A DNA stretch of 64,000 bases from the NCBI GenBank assembly GCA_963556065.3, contig CAUVYH020000005.1, forward strand, positions 434,001-498,000, read 5' to 3'. The DNA is from JBAXTE01 sp963556065 (lineage in GTDB: Bacteria; Bacteroidota; Bacteroidia; Bacteroidales; WCHB1-69). This document shows positions 24,845 through 33,234 of this stretch, one piece after another. A program made the position numbers and the translations under genes. Numbering within the stretch: the stretch's first letter is position 1; the number at the start of each line of letters is the position of its first letter. Under the pieces are notes generated by a model. That model was given only the letters and a program-made list of their open reading frames with translations. It was not told the DNA's origin and did no database searches.

Positions 24845-25166
24845 ACCATTTTTTAATTTCCGAAAGTAAAAGTAAGAAAATTAATAGTATTTTCATCATC
24901 AGAAATAAAATGATCCTTAACCGATCGTTTAAAGTATTGATTGATCGCTTAAACTGCTTATCCCTTTATGTCAAGTTATAGGATTTAAATCGATATTCGC
25001 ATAGTCGTGTATTATTTGTGTAGCATATTTACGCTACTTATTAAACTCATGGTTCTTAAAGAGCACCTTCGGTTACTATTGTGAACAAAAAAGTTGAAGA
25101 GTTTTTTGAATCACATAAGTTAGTTTAAGGATACTTATGAATAAGTGGTATGATGATCTTAGTAAA
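24845..25166. other. intergenic stretch, no gene seen
   Basis: Divergent space upstream of the TPR protein. Only a small GTAGC / GCTAC hairpin (near 25020-25037) and a loose direct repeat of GATCG-TTTAAA are noticed. Confidence 0.4.
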
Positions 25167-25201
25167 TAAAAAAAGCCACAAGATTCTCCTGTGACTTTTT
25201 A
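25167..25201 (-). terminator. terminator of sodB
   Basis: On the minus strand AAAAAAGTCACAG pairs with TTGTGGCTTTTTT, ending in a T run, 18 bp after the sodB stop. Confidence 0.8.
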
Positions 25202-25218
25202 ATATGATTCTCTACGGA

Positions 25219-25803
25219 TTATTCGGCTAATCTTTTTTCTACCGCTTTCCAATTTACCAGGTTCCAGAATGCCGCCAAATAATCGGGCCTGCGATTCTGC
25301 ACATCGAGGTAATAGGCATGTTCCCATACATCGCAGGTGAGAATCGGTTTAAGCCCTTTGGTCATTGGATTTCCTGCATTGCTTTCCTGGGTGATTTCCA
25401 ACTTGCCATCCGGAGTCTTAACCAGCCATGCCCAGCCTGAGCCAAACAGAGTAACCGATGCTTGGGTGAATTTTGTTTTAAACTCTTCGAAGCTGCCGAA
25501 ATTTTTAACGATTGCATCTAAAACGGCACCTGTAGGCAAGCCTCCGGCATTTGGAGCCAGCGATTCCCAGTAAAAGGTATGATTAAACACTTGAGCTGCA
25601 TTGTTGAAAATACCGCCACTACTTTTTTTGATAATGGTTTCGAGGTTGGATTCATGCTCGAATTCGGTGCCTACCACTAAATTGTTGAGGTTGGTAACAT
25701 ACGTTTGGTGATGTTTTCCATAATGAAATTCGAGGGTTTTTTGCGAAATGTGTGGCTCCAGAGCATTCATTTGGTACGGGAGCACAGGTAATGTAAAAGC
25801 CAT
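25219..25803 (-). CDS. sodB: superoxide dismutase, Fe/Mn type (194 aa)
   Basis: Converts superoxide to hydrogen peroxide and oxygen in the cytoplasm. Metal ligands are all present: the His in LEFHYGKHHQTYV, the His in VFNHTFYW, and Asp/His in DVWEHAYYLDVQNRRPDY. The AAQVFNHTFYW and SGWAWL strings are closer to iron and cambialistic Bacteroidota enzymes than to strict Mn ones. Length 194 is normal. Monocistronic, with its own terminator downstream. Presence in an otherwise anaerobe-like genome fits protection from brief oxygen exposure. Residue-level metal choice cannot be settled here. Confidence 0.95.
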   Translation of the reverse strand: MAFTLPVLPYQMNALEPHISQKTLEFHYGKHHQTYVTNLNNLVVGTEFEHESNLETIIKKSSGGIFNNAAQVFNHTFYWESLAPNAGGLPTGAVLDAIVKNFGSFEEFKTKFTQASVTLFGSGWAWLVKTPDGKLEITQESNAGNPMTKGLKPILTCDVWEHAYYLDVQNRRPDYLAAFWNLVNWKAVEKRLAE

Positions 25804-25869
25804 GATATTATATTTTTTGGTTTATAAATTCTTTTTTTTTATTATTGCAAAATAAAAGTACAATAAATT

Positions 25870-26076
25870 ATGAACAAAAAACTGATTAATTCGATTCTTT
25901 TGAGTTCCATTTTGGCTGTAAGTGTCGTATCGTGCGGACAATCAAAAGAACAACAAGCGGAACTAAAAAAAGAAGACTCATTGGCAGATATTCAGAGCAA
26001 AGAAGCATTAAACCGTGCGAATGAACTGCTAAATTCCGACACCATTACCGTGGATTCAACTAAAAGAACGAAATGA
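25870..26076 (+). CDS. small lipoprotein (68 aa)
   Basis: A short gene divergent from sodB with a clear lipoprotein signal: LLSSILAVSVVSC with the lipid cysteine at residue 22, then a charged, helical tail (KEQQAELKKEDSLADIQSKE). No family recognised. The mature part is only 46 residues and probably forms one amphipathic helix, so a structural or anchoring role in the envelope is likely. It is followed by 255 bp without a gene. Confidence 0.7.
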   Translation: MNKKLINSILLSSILAVSVVSCGQSKEQQAELKKEDSLADIQSKEALNRANELLNSDTITVDSTKRTK

Positions 26077-26331
26077 TCATATAGGTAACGCCTCAAAAGC
26101 TTATTTGTTTAAATAGAGATGTGCTATTTTTCAGGTAAACATTTAAACCATTAATCAATACTCGTTATGTCTTTATAGTACGCTAATTATCAGTACTTTG
26201 TTATTTTAAGTCCGAATATAAATTTTTTTGATTAGCAAAATGAAAAATTCGTCAAGGTATTGATTAATGGAACATTTTACTAATGTTGCCTATGGTGTAT
26301 TGTAATTGTTTTTTGTGTAAGTGTCTGTGAA

Positions 26332-27297
26332 TCAACCCACTAGTATTTTGTCTTTTATGTAACTCTTTCGAGCTTGATAGATACTCACATTCAGCTCGAA
26401 ACCGATTAATAGCACAATAGACATGAAGTATAGAAAAATTAGCATGGCAATTAGGGTTCCGATCGATCCGTATAGGACGTTGTAATGGGTGAAGTTGCTT
26501 ACATAAGCATCAAATCCGACCATAAGAAGCAACACCATTAACGTTGCCAATGTGGAACCCGCCGATATAAATTTATAGTATTTTTTATTTGCCGGAGCTA
26601 GAAAATAGATAAACGATATGGCTAAAAATATCAATGCCATTACAATAACCCATTTCCCAAAGATCAGGGAGTTTAAAGCAAACCCTCGTTGAAGCAGTTC
26701 TTTTTGAACCAAATATCCGGTTAGAATTTTCCCTCCTATAATTAAGCCGATCGCTGTTACAAGAAGCAACGAAATAATGGCAAGTAATAACAAAGACATA
26801 ATCCTTTGCCTAAAAGGCTTGCGAGTGTCTATTTCATGATAGGAATTATTAAATGCCGTTGAAATTGCCATAATTCCGTTTGAAGACAGATATAGTGCCG
26901 AGATAAAAGAAATGGAAAGAAGGCTCCCTCGTTGTCGACTTATGATATCGGTAATTATCGGGCCGATGACATCCCATGTTGCCTGAGGAATAAATTCCGA
27001 AAGTGTACTTAATAAAGTGGTCTGAAAATTGGCGATAGGAACGTATGGGATCAGGGTGAAAAAGCTAATGATTAAAGGAAACAGTGCTAAAAAGAAAGTG
27101 AAGGATAATGCCGCTGCTCGTTGAGATAAATATCCTTTAAACAGCCCTTTTATGAAAAAAGCAAAGACATAGTAAATTGGTATATGGCTGAATCCGGGAA
27201 CTGTAATCTTTTTTGAAAGAGCCATAACATGACACACAACGGGAAAATTGAGTATCCGCTGGATAATTCGATCCTTTAAAATCGGTTTTTTGCTCAT
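26332..27297 (-). CDS. YihY/BrkB family membrane protein (321 aa)
   Basis: An integral membrane protein of the UPF0761/YihY family (six helices). Hallmarks are QRAAALSFTFFLALFPLII near residues 60-80, the segment RGSLLSISFISALYLSSNGI near 120-140 with the conserved S-x-G, and the LYGSIGTLIAMLIFLYFM helix near 275-295. The family was once called ribonuclease BN by mistake; its function is unsettled. It ends 35 bp from the stop of the next minus-strand unit's left neighbour and its start is 13 bp after the nadC stop, so it is likely in an operon with nadC and the DUF4783 gene. Confidence 0.88.
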   Translation of the reverse strand: MSKKPILKDRIIQRILNFPVVCHVMALSKKITVPGFSHIPIYYVFAFFIKGLFKGYLSQRAAALSFTFFLALFPLIISFFTLIPYVPIANFQTTLLSTLSEFIPQATWDVIGPIITDIISRQRGSLLSISFISALYLSSNGIMAISTAFNNSYHEIDTRKPFRQRIMSLLLLAIISLLLVTAIGLIIGGKILTGYLVQKELLQRGFALNSLIFGKWVIVMALIFLAISFIYFLAPANKKYYKFISAGSTLATLMVLLLMVGFDAYVSNFTHYNVLYGSIGTLIAMLIFLYFMSIVLLIGFELNVSIYQARKSYIKDKILVG

Positions 27298-27310
27298 TTC
27301 ATGGATTGAA

Positions 27311-28153
27311 TTACAATACGGATTTTAAACTTAAATCGAGGCTTTTAATATGGTGTGTTAGTGCGCCGGAAGAGATAAAATCTACACCGGTGGATGCATA
27401 TTCTTTAATGTTGGTTATATTAATCATTCCGGAAGCTTCGGTTTCATATTTTCCGGCAATCATATTAACGGCTTCACACATCAATTCTGGAGTAAAATTG
27501 TCAAGCATGATACGATTTACGCCACCAATGCGAAGGACTTCACTAACGTCCCTCAGTGAGCGGGCTTCAATTTCAATCTTCAGGCTCTTGCCTGTTTCTT
27601 CTAAGTAGTCATGTGTGCGGTTAATAGCATTTTCAATACCTCCGGCAAAGTCGATGTGGTTATCTTTAAGCATAATCATGTCGTACAATCCCATGCGGTG
27701 GTTTATCCCTCCTCCAATTCGCACAGCCCATTTTTCTATAATTCGCATTCCGGGTGTCGTTTTTCGAGTGTCGAGAAGTTTACAGTGGCTGTTTTCCATG
27801 GCCTGAACCATTTTATCGGTAGATGTGGCAATTCCGCTCATACGTTGCATAAAGTTGAGCACAGTACGCTCTGCTGCCAATATTGAACGAACTGATCCGG
27901 ATACGTAGAACGCAATATCTCCCGGATTTATGCGGGAACCATCCGGTAACCGAATATCTATTTTAAGTGTTGGGTCAATTAGGTTAAACACCCAAGTGGC
28001 AAGTTCAATACCAGCCAGAATACCTTTTTCCTTAACTTTTAATTGGGCTACACCCATTGCTTCAGCCGGAATACAAGATAACGAAGAATGGTCCCCATCT
28101 CCAAGATCTTCCTCAATTGCACGAGCAATAATTTCTTCAATTTGTATTCTCAT
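27311..28153 (-). CDS. nadC: nicotinate-nucleotide pyrophosphorylase (280 aa)
   Basis: Makes nicotinate mononucleotide from quinolinate and PRPP in de novo NAD synthesis. Diagnostic strings are EDLGDGDHSS at 15-24, ERTVLNFMQRMSGIAT near 105-120, DTRKTTPGMR near 140-149, RIGGGINHRMGLYDMIMLKDNH near 158-179 (PRPP and quinolinate contacts), and IEIEARS and IMLDNF later. Length fits. The start ATG 28153 is 11 bp from the DUF4783 gene stop. This nadC/DUF4783 pairing is common in Bacteroidota. The NAD kinase gene at the window's end belongs to the same cofactor theme but is 36 kb away. Confidence 0.95.
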   Translation of the reverse strand: MRIQIEEIIARAIEEDLGDGDHSSLSCIPAEAMGVAQLKVKEKGILAGIELATWVFNLIDPTLKIDIRLPDGSRINPGDIAFYVSGSVRSILAAERTVLNFMQRMSGIATSTDKMVQAMENSHCKLLDTRKTTPGMRIIEKWAVRIGGGINHRMGLYDMIMLKDNHIDFAGGIENAINRTHDYLEETGKSLKIEIEARSLRDVSEVLRIGGVNRIMLDNFTPELMCEAVNMIAGKYETEASGMINITNIKEYASTGVDFISSGALTHHIKSLDLSLKSVL

Positions 28154-28164
28154 ATTGTTCGGAA

Positions 28165-28686
28165 TTACTTTAGTTCAAATTCTAAATGCTGAATTAATTC
28201 TTTATTTCCCACTTTTTTAGTTACATAATATACTCTGAAATTTTTGTTCGTTAGAGTAGTATAAGTGCCGATTACAAAATTGGTATTATTGGGAGAACTT
28301 CCTTCTTGCATAACGATAAACGATTTTGCCGGATATTTATCAAAAAACATGGAAAGAATCATTTGTGCCTGAACTTTGCTATAAGTGCCCTCGTTATTGG
28401 GCAACGAAATTTCTATGGCGGTGTTGAAATATTGAGAAAGATCGGAAGCATTTCCTCTTTTTATGGCATTATTTATTTCAACGGTTTCGGGAGTAGGTGC
28501 CTCTTCGAAAGCAGGGCATTGATTTGAGCCGAGCGACCATGAAATAAGTTGTTTTATGTAGTCAAATTCTGTAGCTTGAGTCTTGGACTTCAATGGTTGT
28601 GAGGGATTCGACGTACTTGCGGAAGACAGAGTGCAAGTGGTACATAAAATCACTAGAATAAGGCTTTGTATTAAATTTTTTTTCAT
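28165..28686 (-). CDS. DUF4783 domain protein, secreted (173 aa)
   Basis: A signal peptide (MKKNLIQSLILVILCTTCTLSSA) followed by a 100-residue domain of the NTF2-like DUF4783 type: AIKRGNASDLSQYFNTAIEI, then YSKVQAQMILSMFFDKYPAK, then FVIGTYTT and FRVYYVTKK strands. Located in the periplasm or outer membrane. Function unknown. Usually found next to nadC in Bacteroidota, as here (11-bp gap). A TATTTTTG -7 element lies 69 bp upstream (28755-28762). Confidence 0.85.
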   Translation of the reverse strand: MKKNLIQSLILVILCTTCTLSSASTSNPSQPLKSKTQATEFDYIKQLISWSLGSNQCPAFEEAPTPETVEINNAIKRGNASDLSQYFNTAIEISLPNNEGTYSKVQAQMILSMFFDKYPAKSFIVMQEGSSPNNTNFVIGTYTTLTNKNFRVYYVTKKVGNKELIQHLEFELK

Positions 28687-28754
28687 AATTTAAAGGTTTA
28701 ACGTAAATGCTAGAAGCAACGTTGAAATGCAAATACCGCACCATTAATTTATCA

Positions 28755-28762
28755 CAAAAATA
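28755..28762 (-). promoter_or_regulatory. TAnnTTTG -7 element for the DUF4783-nadC-yihY unit
   Basis: TATTTTTG on the minus strand, 69 bp before ATG 28686. Confidence 0.45.
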
Positions 28763-28867
28763 CAACAATTGTTTTTAAATGCAAATGCAATTTTCATTAA
28801 TTAAAGGGAACCTTTTTTAAAATATGCTAGAGCATTAGGCATTGCATTGTTTTTATTGAAAAATATC

Positions 28868-28875
28868 TACATTTG
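28868..28875 (+). promoter_or_regulatory. TAnnTTTG -7 element for the TonB-dependent receptor
   Basis: TACATTTG, 25 bp before ATG 28901. The short leader leaves no room for a cobalamin riboswitch. Confidence 0.55.
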
Positions 28876-28900
28876 CAAAATGTTTCAATAATAAAACAAA

Positions 28901-30970
28901 ATGAAAACAAGAGTTAAAAAGCAAAACCCAGTGGTGATGTTTCACCGTTGGTCCAGAAAAAACTATGCTGTTTTTGGCAGTTTGGGAAAAACGATAAAAG
29001 TATGCACCCTTGGTTTAAGTTGTGCACTTGCGGCTATTCCCGAAAAGACCAAAGCACAACAACAAGACACCACTTCGGTGACAGATCGTATGGATTTGCA
29101 GGAAGTCGTTGTTACTGCAGAACGAACCCCTTCGTTATTAACCCAAACGGCCAAAATGGTTACCGTGCTGACTGCCGATGACTTGGGACAGCGACCATTT
29201 GCCTCTATTGATCAGGCCCTTCGCTCTTCCGGATCTGCTGATGTGCGCCAGCGAGGAAGCTTGGGAGTGCAGTCTGATATTTGTATTAGGGGCGGAAACT
29301 ACGAACAAACGCTGGTGCTGCTCAACGGGGTTAATTTTAACGACCCTCAAACAGGTCACTTCAACCTGAATCTCCCCATCGACATTAACTCCATCCAACG
29401 TATCGAAATTCTACAAGGCTCTGCCGCCCGATCTTTTGGCCCCAATGCCATGAGCGGAGTGATAAATCTATTGACGGTTCCCGAAAAGACAAATTATGTC
29501 AAGGTTACAGCAACGGTCGGCGATTTTGGTTTTTATAGTAGCAGTGCTATGGTAAATTTAAAATTGGGCAAAACCTTAAACTATTTCTCCACGAGCAAAA
29601 TTGCCTCTCAAGGCTATACACGGAATACCGATTTTGAAAACAATAATGTTTATTACAATGGCGTTTGGCAACCGAAATTCGGGAAATTTGACTATCAGGC
29701 GGGTGTCAATTTCAAAAATTATGGTGCAAACAGCTTTTATTCTCCAAAATACCCGGATCAGTTTGAGGAAAACAAAACCTATTTGGGAAGTGTGAAGTTT
29801 GCAAGTAATACGAAAATTAAGTTTTCACCTACAATTTATTTTCGACAGAATTACGATCGATTTGAACTTTTTAGGGGGTATGAAAATGCTCCATCGTGGT
29901 ATTTGCAGCATAATTATCACAAAACCAGAACACTGGGAACTTCGCTCAATTTCTGGTACGATTGGGCTTGGGGCAAAACTTCACTCGGTGGCGAATACCG
30001 AAAAGAGGGAATTGTGAGCTCGGTCCTAGGCGAAAATCTATTATCTCCTATTTATATTGCATACGAATCAACGAAAAGTGGAGATTCTGTAAAATATACC
30101 AAAGGCCATACGAGAGAAGTGTACAGCCTCTTTATTGATCATTCACTGAATTATAAAAAAATGTTTTTTTCATTGGGAGTGATGGCCAATTATAATACGG
30201 ATTCAAAAACCATGAATTATTTTCCCGGTATTGATTTATCTTGGGCATTTATCAAAAAATGGCGTGTTTACGGCTCCGCAAATTCTTCAATGCGCATGCC
30301 CACATACACCGATTTGTATTACACTTCGGCAACACTTATTGGAAATACGGCATTAAAACCGGAGGAAGCGGTGTCGTATGAAACCGGTTTTAAATTCTTT
30401 TACGAAGCATTTCATGGAAATGTAAGCGCTTTTAGAAGAGAAGGAAAAAATTTGATTGACTGGATAAAATATCCGACAGACACCAAATGGCGGAGTGAAA
30501 ATTTGACGAATATCGATTTTCAGGGAATTGAGGCGAATATTACAATGAATCCGTCGAAATACAGCAAAAAATTATCATTCATAAATTTCATTTCTGCTTC
30601 TTATGCATTTTTAGAGTCGTCGAAAAAGAATCAAGACTTTTTGTCGTTTTATGTTTTGGATCAGCTTAAAAACAAATTCGTCGGAACCATCGATTTTGCA
30701 ATTTTAAAGCATATCGGTTGGTCTGTTCAGGGAAGTTATTTTGATCGTTATGGTTCATATCAGGCTTATGAAAATGGGTTGGCTGCAACAATGGTTGACT
30801 TTAATCCATATTGGACTGTGGATAGTAGAGTGTATTGGAAATCGAAAAGGTTAAATGCTTATGTGGAAGCAACAAATGTATTCAATCAAAAAATTGTGGA
30901 TGTAGCCAATGTTCCTCAACCTGGGCGGTGGTTTAGGATAGGAGCATCATATCGAATAGATTGGAAGTAA
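28901..30970 (+). CDS. TonB-dependent outer membrane receptor (689 aa)
   Basis: Imports a ligand across the outer membrane using TonB. A long signal region opens with HRWSRKNYAVFGSLGKTIKV before the hydrophobic core, an extended signal type seen in Bacteroidota receptors. The plug follows: LQEVVVTAERTPSLL at about 67, DVRQRGSLGVQSDICIRGG near 115-133, and SIQRIEILQGSAARSFGPNAMSGVINL near 167-193. A 22-strand-type barrel follows, ending in WFRIGASYRIDW with a terminal aromatic. It is shorter than SusC proteins and has no carboxypeptidase-like extension, so it resembles BtuB/siderophore receptors. No riboswitch or Fur-like site is evident, so the substrate stays open. Confidence 0.88.
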   Translation: MKTRVKKQNPVVMFHRWSRKNYAVFGSLGKTIKVCTLGLSCALAAIPEKTKAQQQDTTSVTDRMDLQEVVVTAERTPSLLTQTAKMVTVLTADDLGQRPFASIDQALRSSGSADVRQRGSLGVQSDICIRGGNYEQTLVLLNGVNFNDPQTGHFNLNLPIDINSIQRIEILQGSAARSFGPNAMSGVINLLTVPEKTNYVKVTATVGDFGFYSSSAMVNLKLGKTLNYFSTSKIASQGYTRNTDFENNNVYYNGVWQPKFGKFDYQAGVNFKNYGANSFYSPKYPDQFEENKTYLGSVKFASNTKIKFSPTIYFRQNYDRFELFRGYENAPSWYLQHNYHKTRTLGTSLNFWYDWAWGKTSLGGEYRKEGIVSSVLGENLLSPIYIAYESTKSGDSVKYTKGHTREVYSLFIDHSLNYKKMFFSLGVMANYNTDSKTMNYFPGIDLSWAFIKKWRVYGSANSSMRMPTYTDLYYTSATLIGNTALKPEEAVSYETGFKFFYEAFHGNVSAFRREGKNLIDWIKYPTDTKWRSENLTNIDFQGIEANITMNPSKYSKKLSFINFISASYAFLESSKKNQDFLSFYVLDQLKNKFVGTIDFAILKHIGWSVQGSYFDRYGSYQAYENGLAATMVDFNPYWTVDSRVYWKSKRLNAYVEATNVFNQKIVDVANVPQPGRWFRIGASYRIDWK

Positions 30971-31095
30971 AATTAATGGGAGTCCTAAAATTCTTATAAT
31001 TTGTCATTCTGAATGCAGCGAAGAGTCTCTGTTATCATGATAGGTGCTCGTGCCCTCAGCATAACAAAGAAAATAATTTTTCAGGACTTCCTATT

Positions 31096-31521
31096 TTATT
31101 GCTTTTTCAGCATCGCAGCCTTGGCGTATAGTAATTTGTCCTCTTCGCTCTCGCATTCAAGTTCAATGCCGTGAGGTATCGGTTTGGTGTTATCATCTAC
31201 ATGAACAAAACTGATAAAACCATCTACGAGGTTCCGATGATCTTTTCCATGAAGGATGCTGACATGAACAATCAGGCTACTTTTGCCGGCATAAGCCAGC
31301 TTGCTGTTTAATGAGATGGTTTCGCCACCTTTTACCGGAAACTTGAATTCCATTCCATGAATTTTTAAACAGACGATGTTCTTTGGATTAAGATAATTGG
31401 AAACAGCAATAAATCCCGATTCTACAAACCATTCAGCTGTGCGTCCGGCAAATAAAGTTCCATGATGATTTAAATCTTCACTTTTAATTAAGCGGTGAGT
31501 GACAAATATTTGAGTTTTCAT
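31096..31521 (-). CDS. acyl-CoA thioesterase, hotdog fold (141 aa)
   Basis: Hydrolyses acyl-CoA to free acid and CoA. The hotdog signature is HRLIKSEDLNHHGTLFAGRTAEWF (His-rich loop with N-H-x-G-x-L-x-G), followed by GMEFKFPVKGGETISLNSKLAY and SLIVHVSILHG strands. It is a YciA/BFIT-type single-domain enzyme of normal length. ATG 31521 is preferred over the TTG at 31536 because a TACCTTTG -7 element (31534-31541) overlaps the latter. It converges with the receptor gene, from which it is separated by a 115-bp imperfect inverted repeat. The acyl chain preference cannot be told. Confidence 0.85.
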   Translation of the reverse strand: MKTQIFVTHRLIKSEDLNHHGTLFAGRTAEWFVESGFIAVSNYLNPKNIVCLKIHGMEFKFPVKGGETISLNSKLAYAGKSSLIVHVSILHGKDHRNLVDGFISFVHVDDNTKPIPHGIELECESEEDKLLYAKAAMLKKQ

Positions 31522-31533
31522 TTTTTTTTTCGA

Positions 31534-31541
31534 CAAAGGTA
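31534..31541 (-). promoter_or_regulatory. TAnnTTTG -7 element for the thioesterase
   Basis: TACCTTTG on the minus strand, 12 bp before ATG 31521; it decides against the TTG start. Confidence 0.55.
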
Positions 31542-31633
31542 ATCATTTCTTTATAGAGAACGATGAATTGCCAATAAGAACGAATCTTTCAACTTTTCCT
31601 TTTTGACTTTTAATTCGGTTGGATTCTTTTTTG

Positions 31634-31641
31634 TAATTTTG
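31634..31641 (+). promoter_or_regulatory. TAnnTTTG -7 element for the kinase/RapZ fusion
   Basis: TAATTTTG, 13 bp before TTG 31655; supports that start. Confidence 0.5.
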
Positions 31642-31654
31642 TAATAATTAATAA

Positions 31655-33085
31655 TTGAATATTTTGGAACAGATATCTTCCGACTTAAAAGACCTTTTTA
31701 TTTCTTGGTCTCATGAAGAGCCTAAATCTTTTGGTTTACTTCCCCAATCGGGCTCCAGCAGAAAGTACTATCGCATTATTTCCGATTCGTATCAGGTAAT
31801 TGGTGCCTGCAACTCCGATGAAAAGGAAAATGCTGCCTTTATTGCATTTACCGAGCATTTTATAAAACAGAATTTGCCGGTAACCGAAATCTATGCATCA
31901 GACCTTTCTAAAGGTATTTACTTGCAAAAAGATTTGGGAGACGAAACCCTCTACTCTTTTTTGGTCGAACATCGTACAAGCAAGGAAATTCCTGCGACGG
32001 TTGAGAATATGTATCGGAAGGTGGTTCGGGCATTACCGAAATTCCAGATTTGTGGTAATAAAAATCTGGACTATAACTATTGCTATCCTCGTAAAGAGTT
32101 CGATCGGCAGTCAATGATGTGGGATCTGAACTATTTTAAATACTATTTCTTAAAACTGGCACAGATTCCATTTGATGAACAAAGCCTCGAAGAGGATTTT
32201 CATGCCTTTTGCGATTTCTTGCTTAAAACGGAAAATAATTATTTTCTTTACAGAGATTTCCAGTCGAGGAATATTATGCTGGTCAACGATGAACCATATT
32301 TTATTGATTATCAGGGTGGAAGAAAAGGAGCCTTGCAATACGATATAGCTTCATTGCTGTATGATGCCAAGGCCGACTTACCCCAGGATTTTCGCAATAA
32401 GATGTATGATCTTTATGTAAGCGAAGTAGAGAAACTTATCCCGATAACCCGGAATGATTTTGAAAAACAATATTACGGGTTCGTGCTGATTCGTATCATG
32501 CAAGCGTTTGGAACTTATGGATTCAGGGGTTATTATGAGAAAAAAACTCATTTTTTGCAAAGCATTCCCTATGCACTGGCAAATCTGGAGTGGATTTTAA
32601 AAAACAAACAGCTTCCGGTTAAAATGCCGACTTTATTAGCCGTGCTTAACAGCTTAACCATGTCGGAGCGATTGAGATCATTTACCGATTCACCTAAAAT
32701 ACTTACTGTTTTTGTGAGCAGTTTTTCGTTCAAAAAAGGATTGCCCAAAGATGATTCAGGAAACGGGGGAGGCTTTATTTTCGACTGTCGGGCGTTGCCG
32801 AATCCGGGACGTCTCGAAGAGTTCAAGGAAAAAACCGGAGTGGACAAGGACGTGATTGCGTACTTGGAAAATCAGCCGGAAGTTACGATTTATTACACAC
32901 ATGTAAAGTCGATTATCGATATGTCGGTAGAAAACTATATCCAGCGGGGATTTACTTCCTTGCAAATTAATTTTGGCTGTACGGGGGGCCAACACCGCTC
33001 GGTTTACTTTGCTCAGCGCACGGCCGATTACCTCAAATCCACCTATCCGATTAACGTGGTATTGGTGCATCGGGAACAAGTGTAG
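31655..33085 (+). CDS. APH-like sugar kinase fused to a RapZ C-terminal domain (476 aa)
   Basis: Residues 1-330 are an aminoglycoside-phosphotransferase/choline-kinase-like kinase: FLYRDFQSRNIML holds the catalytic Asp with Asn, and FIDYQGGRKGALQYDIASL is the DxG-like metal motif. Close relatives include AmgK-type anomeric sugar kinases. Residues about 345-475 match the C-terminal domain of RapZ (GGGFIFDCRALPNPG, INFGCTGGQHRSVYFAQRTA), which in enterobacteria binds GlcN6P and RNase E adaptor partners. The fusion is known in Bacteroidota, but its role is not settled; sensing or phosphorylating an amino sugar for cell wall recycling is inference. The start is TTG 31655 (no ATG near); a -7 element precedes it by 13 bp. 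Confidence 0.85.
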   Translation: MNILEQISSDLKDLFISWSHEEPKSFGLLPQSGSSRKYYRIISDSYQVIGACNSDEKENAAFIAFTEHFIKQNLPVTEIYASDLSKGIYLQKDLGDETLYSFLVEHRTSKEIPATVENMYRKVVRALPKFQICGNKNLDYNYCYPRKEFDRQSMMWDLNYFKYYFLKLAQIPFDEQSLEEDFHAFCDFLLKTENNYFLYRDFQSRNIMLVNDEPYFIDYQGGRKGALQYDIASLLYDAKADLPQDFRNKMYDLYVSEVEKLIPITRNDFEKQYYGFVLIRIMQAFGTYGFRGYYEKKTHFLQSIPYALANLEWILKNKQLPVKMPTLLAVLNSLTMSERLRSFTDSPKILTVFVSSFSFKKGLPKDDSGNGGGFIFDCRALPNPGRLEEFKEKTGVDKDVIAYLENQPEVTIYYTHVKSIIDMSVENYIQRGFTSLQINFGCTGGQHRSVYFAQRTADYLKSTYPINVVLVHREQV

Positions 33086-33184
33086 ATCCGGGTTATGAGT
33101 CGAAAAAGTGCCGCAAAACAAGCCTGTTAGTATCTGTGGAATGTAGTTTGTGGTTGCAGTAGTCGTCAAAATAAGAGATATAAA

Positions 33185-33212
33185 AAAACGCCTCAGATAA
33201 CTGAGGCGTTAT
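33185..33212 (-). terminator. terminator of groES-groEL
   Basis: Perfect 10-bp stem AACGCCTCAG / CTGAGGCGTT with a 4-base loop and a T run on the minus strand, 25 bp after the groEL stop. It may also serve the fusion kinase gene on the other strand. Confidence 0.85.
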
Positions 33213-33234
33213 ATATATATATTGGGTTTGTGAA

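Noticed and set aside
28770..28900. Cobalamin riboswitch upstream of the TonB receptor
   Set aside because: The leader after the -7 element is only about 25 bases and no B12-box-like sequence is seen.
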